A stretch of DNA of 64,000 bases from an uncultured Lachnospiraceae bacterium (GTDB taxonomy: Bacteria > Bacillota > Clostridia > Lachnospirales > Lachnospiraceae): assembly GCA_945919075.1 (NCBI GenBank), contig CAMEIX010000001.1, positions 1-64,000 of the forward strand, in the 5' to 3' direction. Below, one piece after another: positions 62,669 to 64,000 of the stretch. A program made the translations under genes and the position numbers. The number at the start of each line of letters is the position of its first letter. Position 1 is the first letter of the stretch. Under the pieces are notes generated by a model. It ran no database searches and had not been told where the DNA came from. It worked only from the letters and a program-made list of their open reading frames with translations.

Positions 62669-63964
62669 ATGCGCATTATTGAATTAAACGAAAACAGTAA
62701 AAAGAATCTTTTAAAGGATCTTCTCAAACGAAGCCCGTCCAGTTATGGGAGTTATGAAGCAACCGTAAATGAAATTATAGAAAATGTAAAAGAAAACGGT
62801 GACCGGGCCGTATTTGAATACACAAAGAAGTTTGATAAGTTTGATTTAAATGAATCCAATATCCGGGTAACCCGGGAAGAAATAGAAAATGCCTATGCAT
62901 CGGTAGGGGACGAACTGATTAATGTATATCGCAAATCTGCTGAAAATATCCGCGTTTTTCACGAGAAGCAGTTGCGTAACAGTTGGATTGATACCAAAAA
63001 CGACGGAAGCATTTTAGGGCAGCGCATTACGCCGATTGAAAGAGCCGGTGTATATGTACCCGGTGGTAAGGCTGCTTATCCCAGTTCCGTTCTGATGAAT
63101 GTGATTCCGGCAAAAGTGGCAGGTGTCAGTGAGATCATTATGACAACTCCCTGCAACAGCGAGGGCAAGGTTAATCCCGGTACTTTGGTGGCTGCCGATA
63201 TTGCAGGCGTTGATGTGATTTATAAGGTCGGCGGTGCACAGGCAATTGCGGCACTGGCTTTTGGTACGGAATCAATTCCTAAGGTTGATAAGATTACCGG
63301 TCCCGGCAATATTTTCGTAGCCCTTGCCAAAAAGGCTGTATATGGTCATGTAAGCATTGACTCAGTTGCAGGTCCCAGTGAGATTCTGGTTCTTGCGGAC
63401 GAAACAGCAAATCCCCGTTATGTGGCTGCCGATTTGTTGTCCCAGGCAGAACATGATGAACTGGCTTCCGCTATTTTAATCACCACCTCAAAAGAACTGG
63501 CAACGAAAGTATCCGAAGAAGTAGCAGATTTTACCGCCGTTTTATCCCGCAGGGAGATTATTGAAAAATCCCTCGAAAATTATGGTTATATTCTGCTTGC
63601 GGAGAATATGGAGGATGCCATTTTGGCAGCCAATGAAATTGCCTCCGAGCATTTAGAGATTTTAACCAAAAATCCTTATGAAATCATGACAAAAATCAAA
63701 AATGCGGGTGCTATTTTCCTGGGTGAGTATTCTTCGGAACCTTTGGGAGACTATTTTGCAGGCCCCAATCATATTTTACCGACAAACGGTACCGCAAAAT
63801 TCTTCTCGCCTTTGAATGTGGATGATTTCTTGAAGAAAACAAGCATCATTTCTTATTCCAAAGATGCACTTGAGAAAGTACATAAGGATATTGAAGCTTT
63901 TGCGGAGAGCGAAGGACTGACTGCTCACGCAAATTCCATTAAGGTTCGTTTCGAAAGGAGTTAA
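62669..63964 (+). CDS. hisD: Histidinol dehydrogenase
   Basis: HisD, 431 residues, oxidises L-histidinol to histidine in two NAD-linked steps with zinc. Family motifs: ERAGVYVPGGKAAYPSSVLM, ITGPGNIFVALAKK, SVAGPSEILVLAD and SEHLEILTK. The C-terminal metal-binding region is GPNHILPTNGTAKFFSPLNV. AAAGGAGC precedes the ATG. It follows hisG by 11 bases. Confidence 0.97.
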   Translation: MRIIELNENSKKNLLKDLLKRSPSSYGSYEATVNEIIENVKENGDRAVFEYTKKFDKFDLNESNIRVTREEIENAYASVGDELINVYRKSAENIRVFHEKQLRNSWIDTKNDGSILGQRITPIERAGVYVPGGKAAYPSSVLMNVIPAKVAGVSEIIMTTPCNSEGKVNPGTLVAADIAGVDVIYKVGGAQAIAALAFGTESIPKVDKITGPGNIFVALAKKAVYGHVSIDSVAGPSEILVLADETANPRYVAADLLSQAEHDELASAILITTSKELATKVSEEVADFTAVLSRREIIEKSLENYGYILLAENMEDAILAANEIASEHLEILTKNPYEIMTKIKNAGAIFLGEYSSEPLGDYFAGPNHILPTNGTAKFFSPLNVDDFLKKTSIISYSKDALEKVHKDIEAFAESEGLTAHANSIKVRFERS

Positions 63965-63965
63965 T

Positions 63966-64000
63966 ATGGCCCGTATAAAAGAAATTGCAAGAAAAACAAA
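63966..64000 (+). CDS. hisB: Probable imidazoleglycerol-phosphate dehydratase HisB, first codons (partial)
   Basis: The window ends inside a new open frame starting MARIKEIARKT, one base after the hisD stop and behind AAAGGAG. Such a beginning, together with its place after hisD, fits HisB. Only 11 residues are visible, so the call rests on context. Confidence 0.6.
   Translation, partial: MARIKEIARKT

Overview
The window reads as an ordinary core-chromosome stretch of a low-GC, Gram-positive, spore-forming and probably motile Clostridia, most likely a member of the Lachnospiraceae. The clues are the family-level flavour of the proteins, a C4 zinc-type ribosomal protein L28, sporulation-associated genes (GerW/YtfJ, YlbJ), a CheV chemotaxis coupler, the short HisG with HisZ, the ACT plus DUF711 pair, strong AGGAGG ribosome binding sites, and frequent GTG/TTG starts. 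No prophage, insertion sequence, CRISPR array or defence island was seen. Genes are packed tightly and no gene-free stretch exceeds about 225 bases.

Layout. 1-130: the 3' end of a 23S rRNA gene and its terminator. 160-7919: a HAD phosphatase, cheV, a Sir2-like protein, a Lys/Glu-rich membrane protein, hisH-hisF, ung and lysA. 7999-8132: tRNA-Leu(CAA) and a bidirectional terminator. 8153-16326: cardiolipin synthase (minus strand), then an operon of a zinc-finger membrane protein, polA, coaE, an FtsA-like ATPase and a WalJ-type hydrolase. 16438-21692: ACT-domain protein, DUF711 protein, tmcAL (minus), pta-ackA. 21767-29204: a lipoprotein, then branched-chain amino acid synthesis (ilvB, two ilvN paralogues, ilvC, a LysR regulator divergent from leuC-leuD). 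29210-40836: MATE exporter, SOS-type ruvAB, zapA, a U32 peptidase, a SEDS/penicillin-binding-protein pair, a NUDIX hydrolase, and a gerW cluster ending in a J-domain protein. 40867-54541: rpmB, asp23, fakA, recG, degV (a likely FakB), a type II topoisomerase pair, rsmD, coaD, a coiled-coil protein, an amidase and ylbJ. 54589-60781: an RNA-modification and repair run (RsuA-type and RluA-type pseudouridine synthases, HAD, YgiQ-type radical SAM, SDR, a membrane protein, recU). 60884-64000: hisZ-hisG-hisD and the first codons of probable hisB.

How the parts work together. Histidine synthesis is split: hisH-hisF lie near the left end and hisZGD(B) at the right end, about 55 kb apart. The ilv/leu block covers most common steps to valine, isoleucine and leucine, but no leuA, leuB or ilvD is present here. 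The LysR-leuC intergenic region carries a dyad placed to autorepress lysR and activate leuC. ruvAB has a textbook Gram-positive LexA box over its promoter. fakA and degV flank recG and could make a fatty-acid kinase and its carrier. Several regulatory sites were read directly from sequence with correct -35/-10 spacing.

I found no clear undescribed multi-gene system. The best leads are a candidate leaderless mRNA, an FtsA-like ATPase with an unusual tail of repeated Val-Asn-containing beta-strand modules, the tandem ilvN pair with its own promoter, a 48-residue membrane protein, and a membrane protein with 24-bp in-frame repeats. All functional calls come from reading motifs by eye; no database search was run.
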